A stretch of DNA of 37,705 nucleotides from an uncultured Bacilli bacterium (GTDB taxonomy: Bacteria > Bacillota_I > Bacilli_A > RF39 > UBA660), in the NCBI GenBank assembly GCA_944358675.1, contig CALVRN010000010.1:1-37705 (forward strand). Direction: 5' to 3'. Shown here one piece after another: positions 25,023 to 31,890 of the stretch; within the stretch, counting starts at the first letter, position 1, and the number at the start of each line of letters is the position of its first letter. The notes beneath the pieces were generated by a model. The model was not told the DNA's origin. It worked only from the letters and a program-made list of their open reading frames with translations, and did not search any database. The translations under genes were made by a program, and so were the position numbers.

Positions 25023-25850
25023 TCATTTTAAAAAATTTAAATAATTATCATATCTACTTTTCAAAATTGTTCCATCCATAACCTTTTCTTTGACCTTGCA
25101 TTTTTTCTCATGAACATGAAAGCAATCTCTAAATTGACACTCATCTCTGTATAAATTAAATTCCACAAAATTATCACGAATATCTTCTTTACTCATACCT
25201 GTAAATTCCAAAGCTGAAAATCCAGGAGTATCTGCAACTAATCCATCACATAACTCGTGAAGTTCTGTATGTCTTGTTGTATGTTTACCTCTATTTAAAG
25301 CAAGTGATATTTCTCCAGTTTTTAAATTTAATTCTGGATTAATTTTATTTAAAAGTGTACTTTTCCCAGCTCCACTTTGACCAGTAAACACACATACATT
25401 ACCCTTAAAAATTTTTTTAATATTAGAAATATCATCATTCATATAAACTTCATAACCAATTTTTCTATAATAATCAATCACAAGTTTTATATTTTTTAAT
25501 TCTTCCTCATCAAGTAAATCTGCTTTTGTAAAAACAATAACCGGTTTTATTCTATTGTATTCACATATAACTAAAAATTTATCAAGTAAATTAGATGAAA
25601 AATCAGGTTTTTTTAAACTAGTAATAATTACCGCAATATCAACATTAGAAATAACTGGTCTTATAAGTTCGTTTTTTCTAGGTAAAACATTTAAAATATA
25701 TTTATTTTTCTCATCAAAATCAACTTCATCACCAACAATTGGAGAAAGGCCCATGTTTCTAAATTTACCACGGGCTTTACACACATATTCACTATCTAAA
25801 GTTTTAACTGTATAATCATTACTAATTAATTTTATTATCTTACCCTTCAC
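25023..25850 (-). CDS. rsgA: Small ribosomal subunit biogenesis GTPase RsgA
   Basis: 275 residues from the chosen GTG at 25850, which gives VKGKIIKLISNDYTV and matches the Bacillus CpgA N-terminus. Longer upstream reading frames would start at poor codons and overlap prkC by 60 bases. An OB-fold domain (about 1-65) leads into the circularly permuted GTPase: G4 FTKAD, G1 GQSGAGKSTLL and G3 DTPGF, with the switch stretch RGKHTTRH between them. The C-terminal zinc site is CQFRDCFHVHEKKC. The protein matures the 30S subunit; in Bacillus it is also a PrkC substrate. It overlaps the prkC stop by 11 bases, so translation may be coupled. Confidence 0.93.
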   Translation of the reverse strand: MKGKIIKLISNDYTVKTLDSEYVCKARGKFRNMGLSPIVGDEVDFDEKNKYILNVLPRKNELIRPVISNVDIAVIITSLKKPDFSSNLLDKFLVICEYNRIKPVIVFTKADLLDEEELKNIKLVIDYYRKIGYEVYMNDDISNIKKIFKGNVCVFTGQSGAGKSTLLNKINPELNLKTGEISLALNRGKHTTRHTELHELCDGLVADTPGFSALEFTGMSKEDIRDNFVEFNLYRDECQFRDCFHVHEKKCKVKEKVMDGTILKSRYDNYLNFLK

Positions 25851-27552
25851 TTTGAGTATCTCCAGTATCTGTAATATCTGTTGGCTCAGGATTCTTAACA
25901 ATTTTAATTCTCAAATTAGCACCTTTACTAACCTTAGAACCAGCAGCCATATTTTGATAAACAATAGCGCCATTTTCACTTTGAATATCTTGAACTTCTG
26001 TAACATTCAAAGTAATACCATTTTCATCACAGAATTTTTGAACATCCTCTCTTGTATAAGTTCCATCAGTAAAATTAGGATAACTAACATAAATATTCGG
26101 AATAGTAAATGTAATTGTATCTCCTTCACCTAATTTAGTTCCAACCTCTACATCTTGTTCTAATATGGTTCCTTCTTCAACATTTTCATCTTTAGAAACA
26201 TCCTTTTCATAACTTACAACATTAATACCAGCAGCTTCAAGCTCAGCTTTAACCTTCTCAAAATCTTCTCCAGTATAATCTTCAATTTCTATTTTCTCAG
26301 AACCAGTAGAAACAATAAGAGTTATTTCTGAACCCTCTTTTAAGGTTTCACCAATTTCTGGATCAGTTCCAATAACTTTATCCTCTTCTACATCATCACT
26401 AGCTTCTTTTTTGGTCTTACCACTAACCTCAAATCCTTTATCTTCTAAAGTACTTCTTGCCTGCTTAACAGTCATACCTTGAACATCCGGTATTTCAATA
26501 TCTGGTTTATCAGAAATCTTTGGCCATAAGATAAAGACAAATAATAATGCGGCTATTAAAACTCCTACTATTGTTCCAATTACAATTAAAGCCCTATTCA
26601 TTCTTTTATCTTTTTTATCTTCACTCTTTTCAGCATTTCTAATAGCTCTACCAACTCTAGGTATATCATTATCATCATCAAACCCTTTTTCTGGATATCT
26701 ATATTTAACCCTTGGTTCATTAAATCTATCTTTATCCAAAGCAGTTTCTAAATCTTCATGCATATCCCAAGCAGAATCATAACGATTCTTCGGGTTTTTA
26801 GCAGATGCTCTTAAAATAATGTTTTCAATAGATTGTGGCATTTCAGGATCATATTCACAAATGCTAGGTATTTCCTCATTCATATGTTTAATTGCTACTT
26901 CTACAGGATTATCTCCTTTAAAAGGAACATGACCTGTCACAAGTTCATACATCAAAATACCAAGTGAATATATATCACTTTTAGTAGTTGCTGAAGCACC
27001 ATTAGCTTGCTCAGGCGGAATATAATAAACAGTTCCCATTACACTATTAGTTTGTGTAAATTCTCCAGCATTTAAAGCCACCGCAATACCAAAGTCCATT
27101 ATCTTAACTCTTCCATCTTCTAAGATAATAACATTTTGTGGTTTAATATCTCTATGAATAATATAACTTTCATGTGCGTGAGCTACCGCACTAGTAAGCT
27201 GAAGCATAATATCTTGAACTTCTGGCAAAGTTAAACTTCCTCTTTTTTTAATTAATTGTTTTAAGGTTAAACCTTGAACATATTCCATAACAATAAAATA
27301 TTTACCATCATCTTCTCCAACATCGTAAACTTCAACAATATTAGGATCATTTAAAGAACTAGCTGAAATAGCTTCTCTTTGAAAACGTCTAACAAACTTT
27401 TCATCCTCAGCTAAATCTCCCCTTAATATTTTAACTGCAACTTTTCTATCTAAAATAGTATCCTGAGCTAAATAAACATTAGCCATTCCACCTTCACCAA
27501 TAGATCTAATAATTTCATAACGATCATTAATCATTTGTCCCCTTGTTATCAT
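25840..27552 (-). CDS. prkC: PASTA-domain Ser/Thr protein kinase PrkC/Stk1
   Basis: 570 residues. The N-terminal Hanks-type kinase has the glycine loop GEGGMANVYLA, catalytic Lys41, HRD at 133-135 and DFG at 153-155. A basic juxtamembrane region precedes the single helix at about 321-343 (ALIVIGTIVGVLIAALLFVF). The outside part carries three PASTA domains, about 351-416, 420-485 and 488-553, which in this family bind peptidoglycan fragments or lipid II. It senses cell-wall state and phosphorylates division, wall and dormancy-exit targets. ATG overlaps the prpC stop by 4 bases (ATGA), with GGAGG upstream. Its partner phosphatase is the adjacent gene. Confidence 0.96.
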   Translation of the reverse strand: MITRGQMINDRYEIIRSIGEGGMANVYLAQDTILDRKVAVKILRGDLAEDEKFVRRFQREAISASSLNDPNIVEVYDVGEDDGKYFIVMEYVQGLTLKQLIKKRGSLTLPEVQDIMLQLTSAVAHAHESYIIHRDIKPQNVIILEDGRVKIMDFGIAVALNAGEFTQTNSVMGTVYYIPPEQANGASATTKSDIYSLGILMYELVTGHVPFKGDNPVEVAIKHMNEEIPSICEYDPEMPQSIENIILRASAKNPKNRYDSAWDMHEDLETALDKDRFNEPRVKYRYPEKGFDDDNDIPRVGRAIRNAEKSEDKKDKRMNRALIVIGTIVGVLIAALLFVFILWPKISDKPDIEIPDVQGMTVKQARSTLEDKGFEVSGKTKKEASDDVEEDKVIGTDPEIGETLKEGSEITLIVSTGSEKIEIEDYTGEDFEKVKAELEAAGINVVSYEKDVSKDENVEEGTILEQDVEVGTKLGEGDTITFTIPNIYVSYPNFTDGTYTREDVQKFCDENGITLNVTEVQDIQSENGAIVYQNMAAGSKVSKGANLRIKIVKNPEPTDITDTGDTQSEG

Positions 27553-28286
27553 TCAATTTCCTCCTTTTGTAAATAAGCAACCGAGATATTATCTGTACCT
27601 CCACGATTATTTGCTTTATTAATTAATTTCTGCACTTTCGCATCTATATCTATATCACTATTTAAAACTGTTTCAATTTGGTTATTATCAAGCATATTAG
27701 TAAGTCCATCACTACAAAGTAATATTCCGCTAACATCTCTTTCCACATCAAATACATCCATCTCAACCGATATATTAGCACCTAATGCCCTCATCAAAAC
27801 ATTTTTTCTCGGATGATCCTTTGCTTCCTCTTCAGTAATTTCTCCAGATTTCACAAGCAAATTAACCAAAGTATGATCATTAGTTATTTTATATAATTTA
27901 TTATCTTTAATTACAAAACCTGAAGAATCACCAATATTTCCAAAAAGCAAAAACTCTTTAGTCAAAAGTGCCATTACAATAGTTGTACCCATACCAACAC
28001 TTTCAGGATTATTCTCAGTATATTTATAAAGTAACATATTAGCTTCACTAACAATTTCCTTTAAAAAATTAATCGCATCTTCTTTATTACCAACAGAAGA
28101 AGTATCGACAAATCTTTTACCAATATGAGTTATCGCAATTGATGAAGCAATCTCACCACCTTTATGACCACCCATACCATCAGCTACTGCCATAAGTATT
28201 TCACCTGCAGCATTTTTAACAATTGTCACACTATCTTCATTATGATCTCTGACCTGGCCAGGATCGGTTAAATATGAAAATTCCAT
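27549..28286 (-). CDS. prpC: PP2C-family Ser/Thr phosphatase PrpC/Stp
   Basis: 245 residues, standard for the family. The metal-binding motifs are clear: RDHNEDS near the N-terminus, AVADGMGGHKGGE, GNIGDSSGFV, LLCSDGLTNML and GGTDNIS near the end. It dephosphorylates proteins phosphorylated by PrkC; the kinase gene follows with a 4-base overlap. The start shares a base with the rlmN stop (TAATG), so the three genes are tightly coupled, in the same order as in Bacillus. Confidence 0.95.
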   Translation of the reverse strand: MEFSYLTDPGQVRDHNEDSVTIVKNAAGEILMAVADGMGGHKGGEIASSIAITHIGKRFVDTSSVGNKEDAINFLKEIVSEANMLLYKYTENNPESVGMGTTIVMALLTKEFLLFGNIGDSSGFVIKDNKLYKITNDHTLVNLLVKSGEITEEEAKDHPRKNVLMRALGANISVEMDVFDVERDVSGILLCSDGLTNMLDNNQIETVLNSDIDIDAKVQKLINKANNRGGTDNISVAYLQKEEIE

Positions 28287-29308
28287 TATTTTCCCTCCTC
28301 AAAGTTACTACGTAACTGCCCACAAGCTGCACTTACTTCACTACCGAACTCCTTGCGCACCGTCACATTTATTTTATTTTTCTTAAGTATATCATAAAAT
28401 CTCATTATTTTATCTCTATCAGTCTTTTTAAACTCTATATGACTTGTTTCATTATAAGGTATCAAATTGACATAAGCCGTTAATCCTTTTAATAAATTAG
28501 CAAGTTCCAAAGCACATTCATCGCCGTCATTCACATCTTTAAGCATAATATATTCAAAAGTAATCTTTCTATGATTTTCTTTTAAATAATCTCGAACCGC
28601 CTTCATTACTTCTTTTAAAGGATATACCTTATTAATCTTCATTATCTTATTTCTAATCTCATCATTAGGAGCATGCAGACTAATAGCTAAATTAACCTGT
28701 CTTTTTTCTTTTGTAAATTCTCTTATTTTAGGAACAATCCCGCAAGTTGATACCGTAATATGTCTAGCTCCTATAGCTATACCATGATCATCATTTATAA
28801 TATCAATAAATTTCATTACATTATCATAATTATCAAATGGCTCGCCAATACCCATCAAAACAACATGAGAAATTCTAATTTTTTGAATCTCTTCCACTAT
28901 TAATATTTGACTAACCATCTCATAAGTCTCTAAATTTCTAACTTTTTTAAGCCTACCACTTTCACAAAACCCGCATCCCATATTACAGCCAACTTGCGTT
29001 GAAACACATAAACTGTTGCCATAATCATGATTCATAAGTACTGCTTCAATCTTATTGCCATCCTCAAGTTCAAATAAATACTTATGAACATTTTTTCCAT
29101 TTTGAACTTTCAAAATATTAAGCTTATTTATACTAAAATCTTCTTTTAATTTTTCTATAACTAACTTCTTAACATTAGTCATCTCATCAAATGAATTAAC
29201 CCTTTTCTTATAAAGCCAATCATATACCTGAATAGCTTTAAACTTTTTTTCACCAATTAAAGTAAAATAAGTTTCTAAATCTTTAAGGGTTTTGCCATAT
29301 ATGTTCAT
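28286..29308 (-). CDS. rlmN: Dual-specificity RNA methyltransferase RlmN
   Basis: 340 residues from the ATG at 29308 (MNIYGKTLKDLETYF). An in-frame extension of 19 codons upstream is rejected because it runs through the conserved repeat carrying the terminator and promoter, and because AAGGTGGTC sits before this ATG. It is a radical-SAM enzyme that methylates C2 of A2503 in 23S rRNA and A37 of some tRNAs. The cluster is CNMGCGFC (CX3CX2C). Further conserved stretches are LMGIGEPFDNYDNV, SLHAPND, NLIPYN and a C-terminal Cys in VSAACGQL that takes part in catalysis. It heads the rlmN-prpC-prkC-rsgA-rpe run. Confidence 0.94.
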   Translation of the reverse strand: MNIYGKTLKDLETYFTLIGEKKFKAIQVYDWLYKKRVNSFDEMTNVKKLVIEKLKEDFSINKLNILKVQNGKNVHKYLFELEDGNKIEAVLMNHDYGNSLCVSTQVGCNMGCGFCESGRLKKVRNLETYEMVSQILIVEEIQKIRISHVVLMGIGEPFDNYDNVMKFIDIINDDHGIAIGARHITVSTCGIVPKIREFTKEKRQVNLAISLHAPNDEIRNKIMKINKVYPLKEVMKAVRDYLKENHRKITFEYIMLKDVNDGDECALELANLLKGLTAYVNLIPYNETSHIEFKKTDRDKIMRFYDILKKNKINVTVRKEFGSEVSAACGQLRSNFEEGK

Positions 29309-29327
29309 ATTGACCACCTTACCTTTA

Positions 29328-29333
29328 ATTATA
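29328..29333 (-). promoter_or_regulatory. -10 element of the rlmN promoter inside repeat copy A
   Basis: TATAAT preceded by TGG (extended -10, TGNTATAAT) on the minus strand, 19 bases upstream of the rlmN start. The -35 position falls in the terminator's T tract and has no clear consensus, as expected for an extended -10 promoter. Confidence 0.55.
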
Positions 29334-29342
29334 CCAAATTCC

Positions 29343-29396
29343 AAAAAAAAATAACAGAACCCCATTATATTTTTATTATAAGTTCCATTATTTTTT
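29343..29396 (-). terminator. Terminator after the first repeat-protein gene (repeat copy A)
   Basis: A 15-bp stem between 29382-29396 and 29346-29360, with two G-U pairs on the minus-strand RNA and a roughly 21-base loop, followed by T residues. Confidence 0.7.
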
Positions 29397-29509
29397 AACT
29401 AAAAACCTTCTATTTGACAATATATTTACCTATTTTTTATATCATAATCTCCAAATCCAATACAACTACTTATTAATATTTATAACATTTTTCTAACTTT
29501 TAAGAAAAA

Positions 29510-31744
29510 TTATTTAAAATGTTTACCCTTATATTCATTTTGATTTTCCCCATTATAATTATCCATTTCTTGAGCTAAATCTTCTAACAATCTATTCTTT
29601 GTCTCTTCTGTAAAATATTTAGCATTTACTATTTTCTCTTTCTCATTAGATAAATATTTTTCATTCTTGCTATCACTATTTTTTAAAATATGCTTTTTAA
29701 AATACTTTTCTGGATGGACTTCTATTTCTTCTATTATATTATCAGGCGCTAGCACTCTTTCTAAAGAAATATTTTCAGGTAATACTAAACCTTCAGCACT
29801 TGTTAAACTACTTAAATCAATGTATCCTCCTACTTTTTGCGGCAATACTAACCCTTTAGCACTGGTTAATCTAATTAACCTAAGGTCTCCTCCTACTGTT
29901 TCTGGCAATTTTAACCCTTCGGCACTTTTTAACCCATCTAAGTAAAGACTTCTTCCTACCATTTTTGGAAATTTTAACCCTTCGGCACTTGTTAAACCCC
30001 TTAAATAAAGGAATCCACCAATTGTCTCTGGTAACTTTAACCCTTCCGCACTTGTTAAACCACTTAAATCAAGAGTTCCTTCTACTGTTTGCGGTAATTC
30101 TAATCCTTTAGCACTTTTTAAACCACTTAAATCAAGAATTCCTTCTACTGTTTGCGGTAATTCTAATCCTTCAGCACTGGTTAATCTCCATAAATAAAGG
30201 TCTCCACCAATTGTCTCTGGTAACTCTAATCCTTCAGCACTTGTTAAACCATCTAAGTAAAGACTTCTTCCTACCATTTTTGGAAATTTTAAACCTTTGG
30301 CACTGGTTAACTTTCTTAAATAAAGATTTCCTCCAACTATTTCTGGTAATTTTACACCATCACCATTTGTTAACTCATAAAAATAAAGGTCTCCTACTAC
30401 AATTTCTGGTAATTTTAAACCTTTAGCACTGGTTAAATGACTTAAATTAATAAAACCATAATGAACTTTTTTCCCTTCTATCTCTTTTAAATCTCTCATG
30501 TTTTCTCCAATGCTAACTTCATCTTCAATACAATTAAATATTTGTGCTATATCTTGTTTTATATTTCTCTTACTTTTTATCTCTTCTATTCTAGGATCTT
30601 TATCATAACCAAAGCCTTCTATTTGATCATCTATCTCGTATAAAAATCGAAGTTCCTCTTTTGTTAATTCAAAGCCCTTTTGTACTTTATTATCTATTGT
30701 TGTTAAAAGCTGCATGTCATATTCTTTTTTCTTGTATTTATCCCTATCAGGAAACTCTTCTAGTTTCTTATCTAATATAGGCATCATTTCTACTTCCATA
30801 TTCTGATTTTCAGCTATTCCCCTAATCTCCCCTATTGTATCATGCCCATCCATTCTAATTGCTATTCTAGGAATCTTTGCCTCACCATTTTCATCAAATG
30901 TATAGTAAACATAAAAATCGCCATTTTCAAGCTGCCCTTTCGCAAAGTTCTCTCCAGCCGCTGTACACCATCCCGTATAATATCCTTGCAGGCTATCTCT
31001 TAATATATGATAATCTGATCCTTGTTCATACTTAACCCATTTTCCTTCAGTTGAACTATGTTTTTTCTCACCTTTGTGCATTATCGTTTTAATAGAATAC
31101 TCATATAAAGTTTTAAAATTTCCGCTACCTAAAGCACTTCTTATCTCATCATCACCTTTTCTATCCTTTATATAATCTTCCATTAATTTTAAAGTTGTAA
31201 ATATAGCTTCTCTTTCAACTGGTGGGAATGGATATACTGTATGTTTATCTCTTTTAGAAAATTTACCTGTTTCTTTATTAAATTTACCTAATTGTTGTAA
31301 TCCTTGAAATACCCAATATTTTTCCCACATCTCATAACTTTTACTCTCTTCATCAAATAAAAAATATTCTATCCATTTATCTAATGATTCTTCTTGGTCT
31401 TCAATTATTCGCTTGGTTAATATCTGCTTGCGCTCAGAAGTTATTTCTATATCTCCATATCCTCGTTCTCTCATTATTTGTTTTTCGTGTTCAAAATAAC
31501 TATCCGGTATATCTTCTGGCTTTATAACATATAACTTGTGATAAAAACTCTTAAGTAATTTTAAATCACTTTCTCTTCTACTTGCCGCAACCTTTTGATG
31601 AACTCTTTCTAATCTATCAAAATAATTAAGTATTCTATCTCTTTTTTTATCAGACTCTTTACTGCTATGCATAACCCTATCTGACATATGTAAATCCTTA
31701 TAAAGTTTAGTAATAATATCTATCCACATATTTCTCTCATCCAT
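29510..31744 (-). CDS. Repeat protein 1: conserved N-terminal domain plus 21-residue leucine-rich repeats
   Basis: 744 residues; I do not recognise a named function. Residues 1-430 form a conserved, mainly helical and charged domain. Its best-ordered part (about 235-325) contains TGWCTAAGENF (W259, C260), GDFYVYY, IPRIAIRMDGHD and EIRGIAENQN. The order Cys, small-hydrophobic strand, Arg, RG, NQN resembles the PcfJ-like proteins of phages and plasmids, but only loosely. Residues 432-656 are about 11 copies of a 21-residue unit, L-x-L-x-x-LTSAEGL-x-LP-x-x-V-x-G. An 88-residue charged tail follows. No signal peptide or membrane segment, so probably cytosolic. Start: the ATG at 31744 behind AGGAGG. 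Roughly 94% identical (hand count) to repeat protein 2 over the first 393 residues. Confidence 0.8.
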   Translation of the reverse strand: MDERNMWIDIITKLYKDLHMSDRVMHSSKESDKKRDRILNYFDRLERVHQKVAASRRESDLKLLKSFYHKLYVIKPEDIPDSYFEHEKQIMRERGYGDIEITSERKQILTKRIIEDQEESLDKWIEYFLFDEESKSYEMWEKYWVFQGLQQLGKFNKETGKFSKRDKHTVYPFPPVEREAIFTTLKLMEDYIKDRKGDDEIRSALGSGNFKTLYEYSIKTIMHKGEKKHSSTEGKWVKYEQGSDYHILRDSLQGYYTGWCTAAGENFAKGQLENGDFYVYYTFDENGEAKIPRIAIRMDGHDTIGEIRGIAENQNMEVEMMPILDKKLEEFPDRDKYKKKEYDMQLLTTIDNKVQKGFELTKEELRFLYEIDDQIEGFGYDKDPRIEEIKSKRNIKQDIAQIFNCIEDEVSIGENMRDLKEIEGKKVHYGFINLSHLTSAKGLKLPEIVVGDLYFYELTNGDGVKLPEIVGGNLYLRKLTSAKGLKFPKMVGRSLYLDGLTSAEGLELPETIGGDLYLWRLTSAEGLELPQTVEGILDLSGLKSAKGLELPQTVEGTLDLSGLTSAEGLKLPETIGGFLYLRGLTSAEGLKFPKMVGRSLYLDGLKSAEGLKLPETVGGDLRLIRLTSAKGLVLPQKVGGYIDLSSLTSAEGLVLPENISLERVLAPDNIIEEIEVHPEKYFKKHILKNSDSKNEKYLSNEKEKIVNAKYFTEETKNRLLEDLAQEMDNYNGENQNEYKGKHFK
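29777..30451 (-). repeat. Tandem 63-bp coding repeats in repeat protein 1
   Basis: About 10.7 head-to-tail 63-bp units encoding the 21-residue repeat. Individual units resemble one another to very different degrees: the pair at residues 474-515 recurs almost unchanged about five units later (GLKFPKMVGRSLYLDGL), which suggests duplication of multi-unit blocks. Confidence 0.85.
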
Positions 31745-31774
31745 ATAGTGCCTCCTAGTATAAATACCAATTTA

Positions 31775-31780
31775 ATTATA
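31775..31780 (-). promoter_or_regulatory. -10 element for repeat protein 1 inside copy C
   Basis: The extended -10 TGGTATAAT is conserved on the minus strand, about 30 bases upstream of the start codon and ahead of the AGGAGG ribosome-binding site. Confidence 0.55.
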
Positions 31781-31789
31781 CCAAACCAC

Positions 31790-31841
31790 AAAAAAAATAA
31801 TAGAGTTACATATATTTTTATTATAAATTCTATTATTTTTT
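31790..31841 (-). terminator. Terminator after repeat protein 2 (copy C)
   Basis: AAAAAATAATAGAGTT and AATTCTATTATTTTTT pair over 16 positions with one wobble. Positions that are G-U pairs in copies A and B are Watson-Crick pairs here, so the stem has been kept while the sequence changed. Confidence 0.7.
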
Positions 31842-31890
31842 AATTTAAAATTAATATATTTGACATATATTTTACCTATTTTATAAATCT

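Larger units (their letters stand above)
29315..29436 (-). repeat. 122-bp intergenic direct repeat, copy A (terminator plus promoter)
   Basis: Identical base for base to 34150-34271 by manual comparison, and related to the diverged copy at 31771-31887. It fills the space between the first repeat-protein gene and rlmN. In the minus direction it contains a terminator and then an extended -10 element (TGGTATAAT), ending at the rlmN ribosome-binding site. A and B flank both repeat-protein genes as direct repeats about 4.8 kb apart. Confidence 0.9.
31771..31887 (-). repeat. Intergenic direct repeat, diverged copy C
   Basis: Aligns over its length with copies A and B (shared TTTAATTATACCAAA, the hairpin, TTGACA, TTTACCTATTTTATAAA with B) but with many substitutions. 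It lies between the two repeat-protein genes. The hairpin and the extended -10 are both preserved despite the divergence. Confidence 0.8.

Noticed and set aside
25851-25901. Longer RsgA starting at an upstream TTG
   Set aside because: It would overlap prkC by about 60 bases and add residues not found in RsgA relatives; GTG at 25850 gives the family N-terminus.
25555-26133. Plus-strand reading frames opposite rsgA and prkC
   Set aside because: Shadows of conserved genes with complete catalytic motifs on the minus strand.
29309-29365. In-frame 19-codon N-terminal extension of rlmN
   Set aside because: It translates the terminator/promoter repeat; the same peptide appears ahead of the unrelated repeat protein 2. 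A good ribosome-binding site precedes the ATG at 29308, which matches the RlmN family start.
30211-30426. Plus-strand reading frames inside the repeat arrays (also 29667-29945 and 32010-32336)
   Set aside because: They arise because the 63-bp period keeps the antisense frame open; leucine-rich composition with no start signals.
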